Positions 1 to 12,424 of a DNA stretch of 64,000 bases are shown in pieces; the first letter of the stretch is position 1, and every line of letters starts with the position of its first letter. The notes under the pieces were generated by a model that saw only the letters and a program-made list of their open reading frames with translations, did not search any database and had not been told where the DNA came from. The DNA lies in NCBI GenBank assembly GCA_021229015.1, contig CM037785.1, positions 34,521,062 through 34,585,061 of the forward strand. Direction: 5' to 3'. This DNA is from Solen grandis (taxonomy: Eukaryota; Mollusca; Bivalvia; Adapedonta; Solenidae). A program made the position numbers and the translations under genes.

Positions 1-894
1 ATAATTACCAGCTTCTATGAACACCGAAAATTTGAAGAGTGAATTTGGTGGCTTAACTTTACTGCAGTAAAAGACAACAAACCAGTCCAAGGAAGAGTTG
101 GATTGGTAATCATTGAAAAACCAATCAAATTTCGTTTCCCAGACTTCTGAATAATTCAGAAATTGCCGTCTAGCAACAGTTTGAAGACAAGATATCCAAT
201 ATGTCAATTCAGTTGATAGAGGAGAACGAAGATATAAATTAAAGCTAATTTTTGCTCATTCATTCCCTCTGTGAATACGGACTATTTCCATGACTGACCC
301 AGTTTATCAAATACAAAAATGGCATAGATTATAATAATCACAAAACCAGAAGCCTTTTCAAAATCAAACTGAACATAGCAGCTATTATTATTCAGAAATA
401 CAGAGAGTGTTTAAAATCAGTTGCTTGGTAATATTTGAACAAGCCACATCTCTCAGGTCTGTGACACTCACACACAAATAGTCCCAAAGATACCCACTCC
501 TTCAACCATACCCGATTGTGGCAGTGTTAACCAGTGTAAAATTGTATGTACATCCTGTTATTCAAAATGTTTGATTTATTTCCCTACTCAAACTGCTTAA
601 GCTATACCTTTAAACAACTGTTTTAATAGCATCTCTTCCTGTTCAAGGGACACATACGGGTAGATACATATCAACACAGAATATTAACCACAGCACGATT
701 AAAGACCATTTACATCATGGTATACCATAGGAAGTCCAGACCAGACTGAGAAAATGTTCAAGCTGAACAAGTTTTGTTGACTCCTGATCTCCTGGGAACT
801 CAAAAGAGAAGAGAACTGCAGTAACTCCTTGATCAGCCTGCAAGACATTAGGAATCCAGACTTGACATGTTAATTCAAATTTTACTCTGACCTA

Positions 895-1049
895 GTTTTT
901 CAGTGTTTCTCCCCCCTTCTAAATGGCTGTAATAATGAGTAGCAGTTTTAAACCTGATCAGCCTGCAAGTTACACTAATGCTGATCTGGTTTTACACCTG
1001 TTTTGCATACCATATCAGCGAAGCCAGTTTCATATCATGAAGGGGTTAA
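895..1049. mobile_element. Decayed copy of MITE family B
   Basis: It contains AACCTGATCAGCCTGCAAGT at 952-971 followed by GCTGATCTGGTTTTACACC, and ends AAGGGGTTAAG near 1049. This matches the hairpin core and terminus of the better preserved copy at 7114-7355. The left end is not certain. Confidence 0.45.
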
Positions 1050-2544
1050 GATAGTGATGAGACCTGCAGCACATCCTGTTTTCCAGGGTGTGTCACATGA
1101 CATTTCCACCCCTCTATGTGGACAAATCAGTCAGCACAACACCCGGCAGGTGTGCAAACCTCCACACAAGACAGGTTTCAGTTTAATTCAACCATTGATA
1201 AACTCACACACGTCTGACTACCACATGTATTTACTTTCTTGATAGGTAAATAAACTGCCCGCAAAACCCAGCTAAAAAACATGAGCTAAGCTGTATGACT
1301 AATATCTGAAACTTGAATAGATTTACCTGTCAATGTAAACTTTCTCATTTTCAAATCCTATTGAAATCACGAGCCCAGCCCTTTTTCCCTACCTAATCTG
1401 TGAAAGAAAAATACATCAGCCATGCACTGAGAGGACATTTCAGATCTCGATATCTTCTTACATACTGGTACTGACTTACAAATTCTAACAGTACAAACAA
1501 TATTACACATATTCTTCACTCCTTGAGACAAACATCCTCAAGAAATCTCCAGTTTTACTAATACTTTTAACTGTTTCACTTGGACTATGTATTAGTTTCT
1601 AAAATCTTCTAATGCCCTAAAGGAATGAATATTTCATTAGTCGTCGAAACACAAAACGGTAACAATAACATTTGGTTTTTGACGCAATAAATGTGACAAT
1701 CACCCCACCTACACGCTCTTACAATTACCTAGTGTGACAATTTCCTTAAGACAAATACACAGAGATGATAAGCACAAGTACTGGTTGTAATAATGTTTGT
1801 TACAACAAGGAACCAGCTCTGACATTTGCACTGTCATTTAAACGTCTTAAAAGTGTGAATAATTTTAGCTGCTCAGTCATGCCATGTACTGTAATTCTGA
1901 CTGGTTTCAATTTTTTTTCTCAGCAAACTGCCAAAATAATCCTTGTAAACATAGGAACCCAGTCATCCTGAAGGTCCGAATACCACAACTACATGCTAAA
2001 AACTTACAACAATACATAATCTCATCTGAAAGTCTTAGTTCTCACCTGCCAAACCGTGACATAAGTTCATAATTATGCAAATTACTGGCCACTATTTGAC
2101 CACAACTAATATTTAAAGTAGAAGCAATAATTGCACCCTGTGACCCTCCAACCATTCTTGAAGATTAGTCAAGTTTATTTGTTAATAATGCACAAATGGT
2201 CAACACCTATATAAGGTATCCTGAGAATTTGACCACCAGCAGGGCCCCGTCTAGCACATGGCCCAACAGGAAACCAACTGGATTGTTTACATAGGTTACC
2301 AAGATGATTATGCAATGACAACTAAAAGTAATTAGCACCTGTCAAGATGTCAAACAGTGCAACGAAAACCTGATAGACTGCCTATCCCTGTATACTCTGA
2401 CAGACCACAGGACTGTATGTACAGTGCACTGTTAGTCTTGTGTAACTTGCAAAACATAAGGATCAACTGTACTGGGAATGAAAATGATGTTTTAGAAAAT
2501 ATACAGAAGAAAGGGGAGAAGCTGTTAGAAGAAGAGGAAGACTA

Positions 2545-2690
2545 AGATGAAGAAGATAATGATATTGATAATGATGAGATAATGATGACGACGATAATGG
2601 CACTGACAACAAAATCAGTGATAAAGACAATGGCGTTGATGACAAAGTAGATGATGATGATGATGATGGTGATGATAATTACTGCCTATG
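2545..2690 (+). repeat. GAT/GATGA-rich cryptic simple sequence
   Basis: An imperfect GAT/GAA-rich stretch, ending in GATGATGATGATGATGGTGA near 2650-2672. It would encode an acidic tract on either reading, but stops interrupt it. No gene is called. Confidence 0.7.
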
Positions 2691-5600
2691 ATGACTGGCT
2701 ATAGACAATCATGATAATGATGATAGTTGAAAAATAACACAAAAGACACAAAATATACATTCTCATGATTCAGCATACATCTCAACTGTAAGTCTACCCA
2801 TCTAGCCTTCTGACCCGAGGTATGAATACAACCACACCAACCCTTGACGGGTTCTGAACATAATAACCGAGCGAAGAATTAAATTACATGCTCAAATCCA
2901 GCTGTCTCCATACCATTACAGGGTTATCCATGTTGCAATAGTCAGTCATGTAACAGAGGGTAACCCTTTATATTACCCCCATCCTCAGTTAATCATTATT
3001 TACCTCATTCCTATAGTACTTATTTAAACATTTCTGTTGAATTATAGGGCCCGTGGAACCACCATTCTATAACTAACAAATGTTTTAAGTTCATACAATT
3101 TAGTGCCCGTCTCTGTAGACAAACATAACCTATTTAGCTGCGTAGCTAATTGATGAGTCTTCAATTTTTCAAACTCTCTTTTCGCTGTAAAGATTACAGA
3201 GCAAAAAATCAGATCCTGTCTCAACTTCACTATCAGTATTTTGAAAGCCCATAATCGTCAAACCCTAATCTATACAAACCTTATTATTAAATCTTTAACA
3301 GTTAGAATTGGAGCCAGAGACCCAATTCATTCAAAAAACTATCTACCTTGCATTATATCAAACACTGTCAACAAGCAATTTCACTGGAACATTTAATGGT
3401 CTAACTCGAGCAACAACGACAGCCGACATGGACGTTTCTAGGTCTCCGCACAGCTCTAGTCAAACATTGCCACTTTTACCTGCACTGCATTATGGTATTG
3501 TGGTGAATGAGGTTTGAACCTTGAATACAAGCCATTATAAATCAGCTGGTTACTGCCAAAACCTTGTCAGTCGAAATGGAGTTAATTATTTAACATAATG
3601 AAAGCAAGCAAAAACATTAATCACTCCTGCTTCCACATCAAGTGCACCATATAACATCACCACTATGTTATCGGCCTTTGAAGTTTTTTTTTATCAAGAG
3701 ACGAAACATCCACTTGTTGTAAATCTTTGTTAAATTTCATTGTATGAATAAATGCTTTCCCCATTTAGGTATACAAAGACTCGGGAAATTATGATGATCA
3801 CCATGAAAAAGCAATTCATCATCATCCAAAAATGAAAAACAAAATAATTTCTGAATTTAACAAAACATTATGTTCCTAAATATGTTTGTTTTTTCTGAAT
3901 TCACATCTTAATGTTTAATTTCAGCCTACAAAATTTTGTTTAGAAATCTGTAAACTTTTGATCACTGATGACATTATGATGCATTATATTGTAAAACCAT
4001 TAAAAATAATCCCAACAAACCTTTGTTACCCTCAAACTATGGAAAAAAAATAATTTCACTGACATTTTTATTTATAGAAATAAGTTGTTGTGGAACAAAG
4101 GATAGTAAACTGAGTGGTTCCAGGTCCTAATTCATCTTTTGTGACTATTCATTTTTATGTAATTCATATAGACTATTATGAGTCGGATTAAAATGTCATT
4201 TTGCTGTAAACCCATACCCCAACGGTCCCCAGTACAAGCATAAACAACTGTGGATATTTTTCCATGCCACTTAACTTAAGCGATGTCAATATTTAAACAA
4301 AATGAACATGGATTTCCAATCCTTTGTGTCTCTTGCGTATCGTCTTCTAGTTTATGAACAGATATAGAATCATCTTAAAACTCGACAACATTTAAATCAT
4401 TGATAAAAAAAATTCTGATTTTTATTTTGTATAAATTCTATTTTCCAGAACCTCCTCTCCTTATATAACAATTTTAGCGATAAAGAGTAAATCCAGTGTG
4501 AATCAAGATAAACATTCACTCTTAAGTGCTAAGTAAAAACAATAAGCACCAAGGAAAGTATTTAGCCATATTATCACTCCCTCCAATAATTATAAATTCA
4601 CCCTGTGCTAAAACAGCTCTTTCAAAAGAGTTATCTGAGGTTTAATGCTTTAAATAGTTAATGGAGAGAAAGAAGTTACAGCAATAAAACCTATAACCAC
4701 ATAATATCTAGGACAGCACATTTATTTTGCGGCAAAGAAAACTGCCCCGCTCAGAACATACAAGCTGTTACATAACAGGTTCATCGTAAATATTATCATT
4801 ATATCATTACAACAATACCACCGGAATATTAAGGTTCGGGATGTAATTAAATAACTCCCGATTTGTCACTGTTTCGTCTTTTCAAGTGACAGCTATACAA
4901 GTGTATGTATTACTTCAAAAGCCTAAATGATCAATAACTTCAGCAGAATCATCAAATTTTTGGGCCTCCCTTTACAGCAGAAAAGCTGCATTTCTACGTA
5001 TGGAAAAGTAAAATACTAGCTAACAGACAAACAGTGGCAAATTAATCATGTCCGCCTAAATTGTATTATCTTGTCGTAGCAGTCTCCAATACCAACTGTG
5101 GATACTTATGTCTCGTAGATATTAAATTTCCAATGTCTTCTCATGAATTTTCAATCCTTTCAATTTGCATTATTCTGCTTCCAGGCAAAGTGAGCTTGCT
5201 TAAGAAAATGCCATGTCTGCTTTAGTCTACATTCTAACACCCTAAAGGAGGTTGTTATTTATTCAGAAAACTTGCGGGATTCAGAAACAAAATCTGAGCC
5301 TTCCAATAGAGGACAACAATGTCAAAAAACCTTAACGAACCTAAATACTGTTTTAAAAAAGATGCAAGATCAATCAAAGTGTAAAGGAATTGAGCTAAAA
5401 TCCTGGTCCATCCAAGATATCCTGGCATCTTTTATGTTATTGACAGGTTTTTTTCACACCTATCTTGGACCTGTGTCAGTACAGACTGCGAGGTTTATGA
5501 ACAAATTAATAGCCATCTGATTTAAGCCAATTAAAGTGCCCACACATCTTGAACACTCCAGTTATTTACCTATATACATAATAAGTACAGACCTGAGTTA

Positions 5601-7113
5601 ATATCGGCCATGATAGGGCCTCTAACTATATCGTTAAATTTATTGAAAGATGTTCTGACACTGTTAGCAAGGCCCGCTATTGTTGACATTGCATAATGGT
5701 GGGTGGGGAAGTTTATCTCTTACCAGCATGAAATCAAGCTTTAAATGCAAGGAAACCGTAAGTCAACCTTTAACTGTCTCGTAAATTCACAATGAAGAGA
5801 TAATAAAACAAACTATGTGACTGGATAATGTACCCAGGGTCTCGCTATCTTGCTGACAGGACTGATTTCTATCTCATCCCACCTTCATTTTGAAGAGCAC
5901 AATTGAGACGCTGCGCTCTTCTCTATTCACAATTAGTGATAGCGATCTTATTAGACTTAAATTGGACGGAGAGCGCAAATGAAATGTTGCGAATTTTTTT
6001 CCCTGTCAATGAAAATCAATCATTATGCAGACTTTCCTCTATCCATTACATAAATGAGAGAATGACACAGTAGACCTTGTGTCTCTGCCTCATTGTACTG
6101 GTCTTATATACTGTAAGAAACCCAGGGGTTATGTATCATTCCATTCCATCACACTGTAGCCCATCTTTTGGAATATGCCTACAGAACACTGGTTCCCCAC
6201 CCACAGAGAACAAGGGTCACCCAAAAAATCAAACTAACAGAATCATCATAATAAGAAATGCTGCTCCTGAGACAAATTTCCATCTAATGATATTACACTC
6301 TTGCAAGGCAGATCAATCTTCAGAAGTTGCAAAAGCAAAGCAATTACTAAATCATTTTAACAAATTAATTTCCATGTGTGGGATTTTGTGGGATGAGAGA
6401 AATTTAATTTCATTCCAATTGATGTCCTTTCTTTTTAGTTTATAACCTTTATGTGTGTGCAATTTAAAATATTTCCCAAAGCCCAACTCAGACCTACTAT
6501 ACCTTACTAGACAAGTGGAATGGCAGCGGAACCTCTCAATACCCGCTGTGTTGGATAAAACCTTGACATCCCTGGGATACTCAGATGTTCACCAAGACAA
6601 CAAACCTGACTGTAAATATCTTAATTATTTCACTGTCATGTAAGCTGCAGCTTTAATTTCCTCCAATACTTAATTGCACACTAGCAATTGTAATACTAAT
6701 CATACAGATATTGTTAAGAACCAATTTTCAGATTTTCGATTACGGCAAATAGCCAAACCTGTTATTTCATTACTAATGAAACAATAAAAGTTTCATCTTA
6801 AGGAGAATATAATTGTATTAAAATTAATAGTACTATATAGAGATACCTTAACAGATAGTATGATTAAGTTTAAGAATGGATGTATTGACTGCTAAGAAAA
6901 TTACCGATCAATAAACTTTGCAAACGCTTTTGCGTCTAAGAAATGTATGCCAGTACATAAAGGTGTTGTTTGAATGGCTGTAATCAATAATATTTTAATA
7001 CTGACAACAGACAAATATCAAACACTGGCCTCCTGATCATAGACATCCTATTCTTTAAGTTGTTACATATGTGAACAAACTGTCAAAGAAATGCCAAGGC
7101 ACTGCTAAGCTTT

Positions 7114-7355
7114 TTAACCCTTTCCCTGATATAGACTCATTTTGACGCACTTAATAGGTACCAAATAAAGCCTGATCTGCAGAAAACCACAGTTAAACCT
7201 TACCAAATTTAATTATAAAGTCCTCATTTCCAGACCACTGAGGAGCAGCGAACAGCATAAAACCTGATCAGCCTGCGAGTTACTCGCAGGCTGATCTGGT
7301 TTTATGCTGTTCGCATAGGTCTTTTCATGGTGTCCTCTATGAGGGGAAGGGTTAA
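7114..7355. mobile_element. Foldback MITE, family B, with 33-bp hairpin
   Basis: A 242-bp unit starts TTAACCCTTTCCC and ends GGGGAAGGGTTAA, giving short terminal inverted repeats. Near its right end, 7248-7280 and 7282-7314 form a 33-bp hairpin with a single mismatch and a one-base loop (core ATCAGCCTGCGAGT). No coding capacity, so it is non-autonomous. The superfamily is not clear. Confidence 0.75.
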
Positions 7356-10300
7356 AGCTACCCCAGCCCTTTTCTGTTTGATATAATTATGGGAGCTGCC
7401 ACTACAAGGACTCAAAGGGAAAGCAAAACCCCTTTCAACCCTCAACTATCATCTTCATGTATTTACCTGGACAAGTTAAGGGTCACTTATAAGCCTCTTG
7501 ATTAGAGTTATTACCTGTGATTATATAAAAGGTAAGTCAACAGACAGCCTAATTTATTGTCCTGTAATTGTAATAAGTGGCCATGACATCCTGTGACATC
7601 ACAATGATGTAATCAATGATAACCAGTCAATACCTGTCTATCATTTGGGTGTCCTCCGTGCTTATTGTTTAGCTTATAGATACATATCAGACTGGTACCT
7701 TAACTGTAATAACTGTCACTCTCCATCCTGTCACCAGTTTATCATTTGTAATATATCCTCTGATATTACTGCAATACCTATTTCAATGACATCTGAGTTT
7801 CTTAACTACTGAATGGATTTTCTCCATGTATTGCTTTTTAGTATTTAATGGTCCAATATGGTCACATTGTCATGCTCCTTACAATTTTAAACACCTCTAA
7901 CGATTTTATGGTTTCTTTAATATTTGCTAAGCCAAACAATACTAGAGAATGCACTCTTAAGAAAAATCATATTCAACAAAAGGCCTTGAATACAAACATA
8001 CTTCACTTTATATTTACAGACTCCCATATGAGCTCTTTGTCATAACTTACCCTAAGATAACATACTAAATCAGTATAAATGTATTCAATGATAAAGCAAG
8101 ACCTGGAGAGAAAAGACATTAACTTTCAATGACCCACATGCATGTCAAATAACAGACAATGTTAATCAGATATATTGTTATCCTCACATGATAATCCCTT
8201 TGAAAGATTAACCTAAATTTCTGTATTGGACTTGTCCTTTCTTAATTTAGGCCTATACCATTAAATGTTTATGGGGTTGCTTCTTGAAAATTAACTAATG
8301 TGCAAACAAAGCAGACCATGAGCAGACAGCACATATATGCAGGATGTGCTAAAAGGCCACATACAAGTGCCTACAGCTTTATAAGGGTGTACAGATTCAG
8401 TCGTTATAGCAAAGTCTGCAAACATGGCAAAACTATCCACTTGGACTATGATATAGTGTTTAAAATGGACAGACTGCTGAACATATGCCTGTGCTATATG
8501 TCTGTATAATGTCTTGCCCTGAAATTACATTTGGAGTTTTCCGGTTCCTCAGAAGAACCGTTCACTGATATGTCCTTGGCACTTAAACCCACAGCTGATG
8601 AATAATGCAGAAGCAATCAACTGCTAATTGTCGCCCCTTTATTTGATAAAAGTGCAGTAATCATCTTGGTGGGGATGTGAAATGTATTTAGACATTCTCC
8701 TCGTAAAGCAATAGGCCACAAGTCACCCCCATAAAACATGGTATGGGAGTTCTTTTATGTCCACTGGCAACTTTTTGATTACAATCAACAGATTGGTCCA
8801 AAAAATTGAACAGCAGTATCAATGCAATTATTGTATTGGTTTTTTTGAGAGCCTTTGCGCGGACTCTGAATCCGTGGAAAGGGGAACCGTCTTTATCTAC
8901 AACCATGATGACCATGCTTGTCCTCTGTTTTATACGAAGGACATGACTGGCAGAGGATTTTCTGACAATTATCATTATTATGTACCTTCAATGTATTGTG
9001 TCAGCTGTAATGATGTATCATAATGTGACAGCTGAAATGACAATATTCATGACATAATTTTGAATTGACATACTTCACATGACAACTTGTGGTGTGACTC
9101 ACTGGATTTTTTTTCCCATCTTTAATAATATTCATTAAAAAAAAGAAACCCAAAACTTCAAATTATCAGGTTTTCTATAGATTATATATCTAATTATGAT
9201 TTATTTTCTGTTTCATAGATTTAAAATGATATAAAGGTTATATTAATGAATTTCAATGAATTTCATTATTATCCATTTGCAGCAATTTGCTCTTACAGCT
9301 AAAAATCAAAATATTTGAAGTTAAATATGACATTGCAAATCCATTGAAGTAAGGTCACAGTCATGCTGACATCACAAAACAAGATGCTGTTTTCTTGACT
9401 TCCACCTTATTTCTGCACTGTTTCCTTCAAAGTTGAAAGAGGATCAACAGAGAACATTAATTAGCTCATCAGCAGGTGCTCAAACTGAAACAGTGATTCC
9501 TATGTCTACCTGTCTCAGTGCAACAATGTCCACCTGTGTGCAGTCGCGTGCACCTGTGAAGTTAATAACGCACACACACCCTGCAGAGAGACTGCACTGG
9601 TGAGCCAGATGACGCTGACCTACTTTCAACTTATTGACACTTCTTGCTATCACCATCAGAAAACATGTTTGATCATTCACAAAGCATATCAAAGTTATCC
9701 GATAAACCACAGTAAGCCCTGATTTAAGCCTGATCTCTAAGGTACAGAGGAGAGCAGTGTGAACTGGATATCTTGCAGGTTGGTCTGGTTTTATACCAGT
9801 CCAAAAGATCATGTGCTTGAAAACTAAGCTCATTATATATAATTCGCTATATGCCATTTGATTGCTTGGTGCTGCAAAACTTGGTAACACTGTGGATAGA
9901 AGCTGTATATATAGTTTAGCACTATGATGAGTCTGCAGAGATTCATTTTGAGGGTCAACTAGATTTAAATTTGTTTTGCTGCCAAACTAAATATGACCAA
10001 AACCTGAGCAGACAGAATGGTCTTCTATTATGGAAAATGGATGCACTGCAATTGCAACACTTTGGGACTAAAATATTATGCAGGCCATGATTTGTTTGAT
10101 TTTTTTAGATGATATATTCTTCATTAAACAGTTGAAAAAACATTACATCAACATAAAAGATTAGTTTATAAATATTGCCACAACAAATAACCGAATGTTG
10201 AGTGTTTTCCCCGAAAAACTCAACATATTGGTTAGATTATTTAGACTTAATAAATCAAAACTAACTTAAATGTTGCTGATAAATATACCTAGTGCCTAGA

Positions 10301-12204
10301 CTAGATAAACAACAACCTGCACATCAATGGTAGATATCATCAGGTTTATACAAACAAGAAACCAACAGCTGGTACCCAACTCTCCGACTGAAGCAGTTTT
10401 TACGCAAAAACTATGAATGGAAGCACCACCCAGACTATAAAACATTTCACAGGTGGTAAGGATTCTCAACATTTCCAGAGATTAGATAACATTCTGTCCA
10501 CATTTAACCTAGCTTTCAGTCTGATCTAGTTTTCCATAGTTTAAAATGGTGTAACTAGCATACCCAAGTGTTGCAAGACAACAAAGTGACCACTTGACCA
10601 TAAGCAAAGGAGAATTTCAACATCGCAAGACTTGTACAAGCAGGAATGGCAACCCTGCAAGACAGCCATTGTAGCATTCAAATTGGAAAACATTTACACA
10701 AACAAAAATATGTATGCAAACATATTTTATGTAAACTGCCCATTTCTGGTAAGCAAACAAAGATATGAAAGTGTCTGAGATGACAAGCAAACTGACGGTT
10801 CAATATCAGCTAATATGAGAGCACCAAGTGAGAATAATTCTAGACAAACTGTAACTGATGGATAGCAGAGAATTAATACGCAAGTTTGTAGCACGAGTGA
10901 CAGACACCAGAGGTGTCTAAATCATGTACCAATCACACCCAACTGTCTCCAGTTTGCAATGTTTGGGCAACTTCTGGCCACTCTATAACCTTTGTAACAG
11001 TATTGTCAATGTCATGCAAGTCTACAAGTTGCAGACAAATAAAAAATTCTCTCCAATGAAATTCAATTACATATGTTCCCTGTAAAACTTTTTTCAGAAG
11101 CCGATATTCTGAGAGACATAATGTTCACAGCTAGTTGAAAAGATGCTGAACCAAGAGTTTCACAGACTGACAGAAAATCTATGTAAAAGAATGCAAGTTT
11201 CACCTTTAATAACCATTTTATTCATTTTTCTCTGCAAATTTTACCTGGTAAATAACCAACAGCTGCCATTGGAAAAACACAAAGGTTGAGGTCTACACTA
11301 AACTAAAATAGCATTGTTATGACATAATAGGGCATCAGGTTACTAAATAGTGACATGTCAGATATTTTGGTTATCAACGATTACCTAACAACATCTAAAT
11401 CAGTCCAGTATCCAATGGATACATATATACAATAAATATACAGCACACATAAACCTGCACATAGCGTAAAAAACAATCATCACATTGAACGGTATCTCCG
11501 TGGTAGGCCATCACAGGCAAAGCATAAACTGCGAAGGAACATTTCTCACTTGTACCATAATAATAGATTCCGGATTATAAACTGAGGTAATGTTAGTCAG
11601 ACATGAATATAAAAGCGGAACAAGGTATGAAAAGTCAATATATGCCTCAGGCTTTTAACAAACCATTGAACTGAAATTCTCAGAGTTACTTGTTTTTACT
11701 ATACATGTTTCACATCCAGAACCTTACTGAGATGGATGGAATTAAGATATGTTGTAGTTAGGATACTGTCAGAAACTTCGAAGAAATTGTCAAATGCTTC
11801 AGTAGTTGTCGAAAGAATATGTTCCAAATTACACAAATTCCATATTCTCACGAGAGATATATAAAATGCTTGCAATGAGTGTAAGAGATTTTTTTCTGGA
11901 GTAAAATAAGATACCATACACAAGTTGCAGAAAATCAGATATATTATAATGAGGTCTTAAATTCACATGGGTATGATCTTTCAACAGAAAATATTCAATT
12001 CTTCAACCAGTACATTCAGAGCAACTAAATTTCACTACCAAATTATTCTGTGATATTCCAAATTATTTTGTGGAATTCCAAATTATTTTGTGATAAACCA
12101 AATGTTAGGAGCGAAACTTTCAAGAATGATCCAGATGCAAAGTCTTACTTCTAATTGTAACATCAGAAATAAAAAGGGGAAAATAAAGTCATCTAGAACT
12201 GTAT
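7356..12204. other. Non-coding AT-rich DNA, probably FAT intron
   Basis: I see no exon with recognisable protein content. Fragments resembling MITE family B occur at 9713-9800 (AAGCCTGATCT, GGTCTGGTTTTATACCAGTCC). An imperfect three-copy 20-bp repeat lies at 12038-12097. Confidence 0.55.
12038..12097 (+). repeat. Three imperfect copies of a 20-bp tandem repeat
   Basis: CCAAATTATTCTGTGATATT is followed by two close variants at 12058 and 12078. No function is suggested. Confidence 0.85.
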
Positions 12205-12424
12205 TTAACCCTTTACCTCATGAATATTCATGTACAAATTTACGAATTGATAAATATCTATTCGCTAATTTTTAAATGATTTATGACATGATGACTGTGT
12301 AAAAACTAAGCTACAATATTGTATGTGCAAACAGAGAAGACCCTGATCAGATTGCTCTATAGGAGCTGTCTGATCTGGGTCAGTTCTGTTTGCTTATGTG
12401 TCAGAAAGAGTCTGTATGAAATGT
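12205..12424 (+). mobile_element. Hairpin MITE, family A, copy 1
   Basis: It starts TTAACCCTTTACCTCATGAA, followed by TATTCATG, an AT-rich spacer, and then a foldback core at 12328-12394 from GCAAACAGAG to CTGTTTGC, with GATCAG and CTGATC in the arms. Close relatives occur at 45428, 46474 and 15593. The right end looks truncated compared with the copy at 45428. Confidence 0.7.

Larger units (their letters stand above)
1..7113. other. Non-coding AT-rich DNA, probably FAT intron
   Basis: There is no reading frame with protein-family character. I see a decayed hairpin MITE near 895-1049, an imperfect GAT-rich stretch at 2545-2690, and otherwise unique AT-rich sequence. A stretch at 5870-5990 has more balanced composition with homeodomain-like CAATTAGTG. 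Confidence 0.6.

Noticed and set aside
8688..8975. 95-codon minus-strand frame containing DKDGSPFHGFRVRAKAL
   Set aside because: The string is briefly cadherin- or domain-like, but there are no calcium-binding motifs around it and no matching splice sites were convincing.
9480..9890. 136-codon minus-strand frame
   Set aside because: It overlaps MITE family B-like sequence (GATCTCTAAGG, GGTCTGGTTTTA) and has no recognisable domain.
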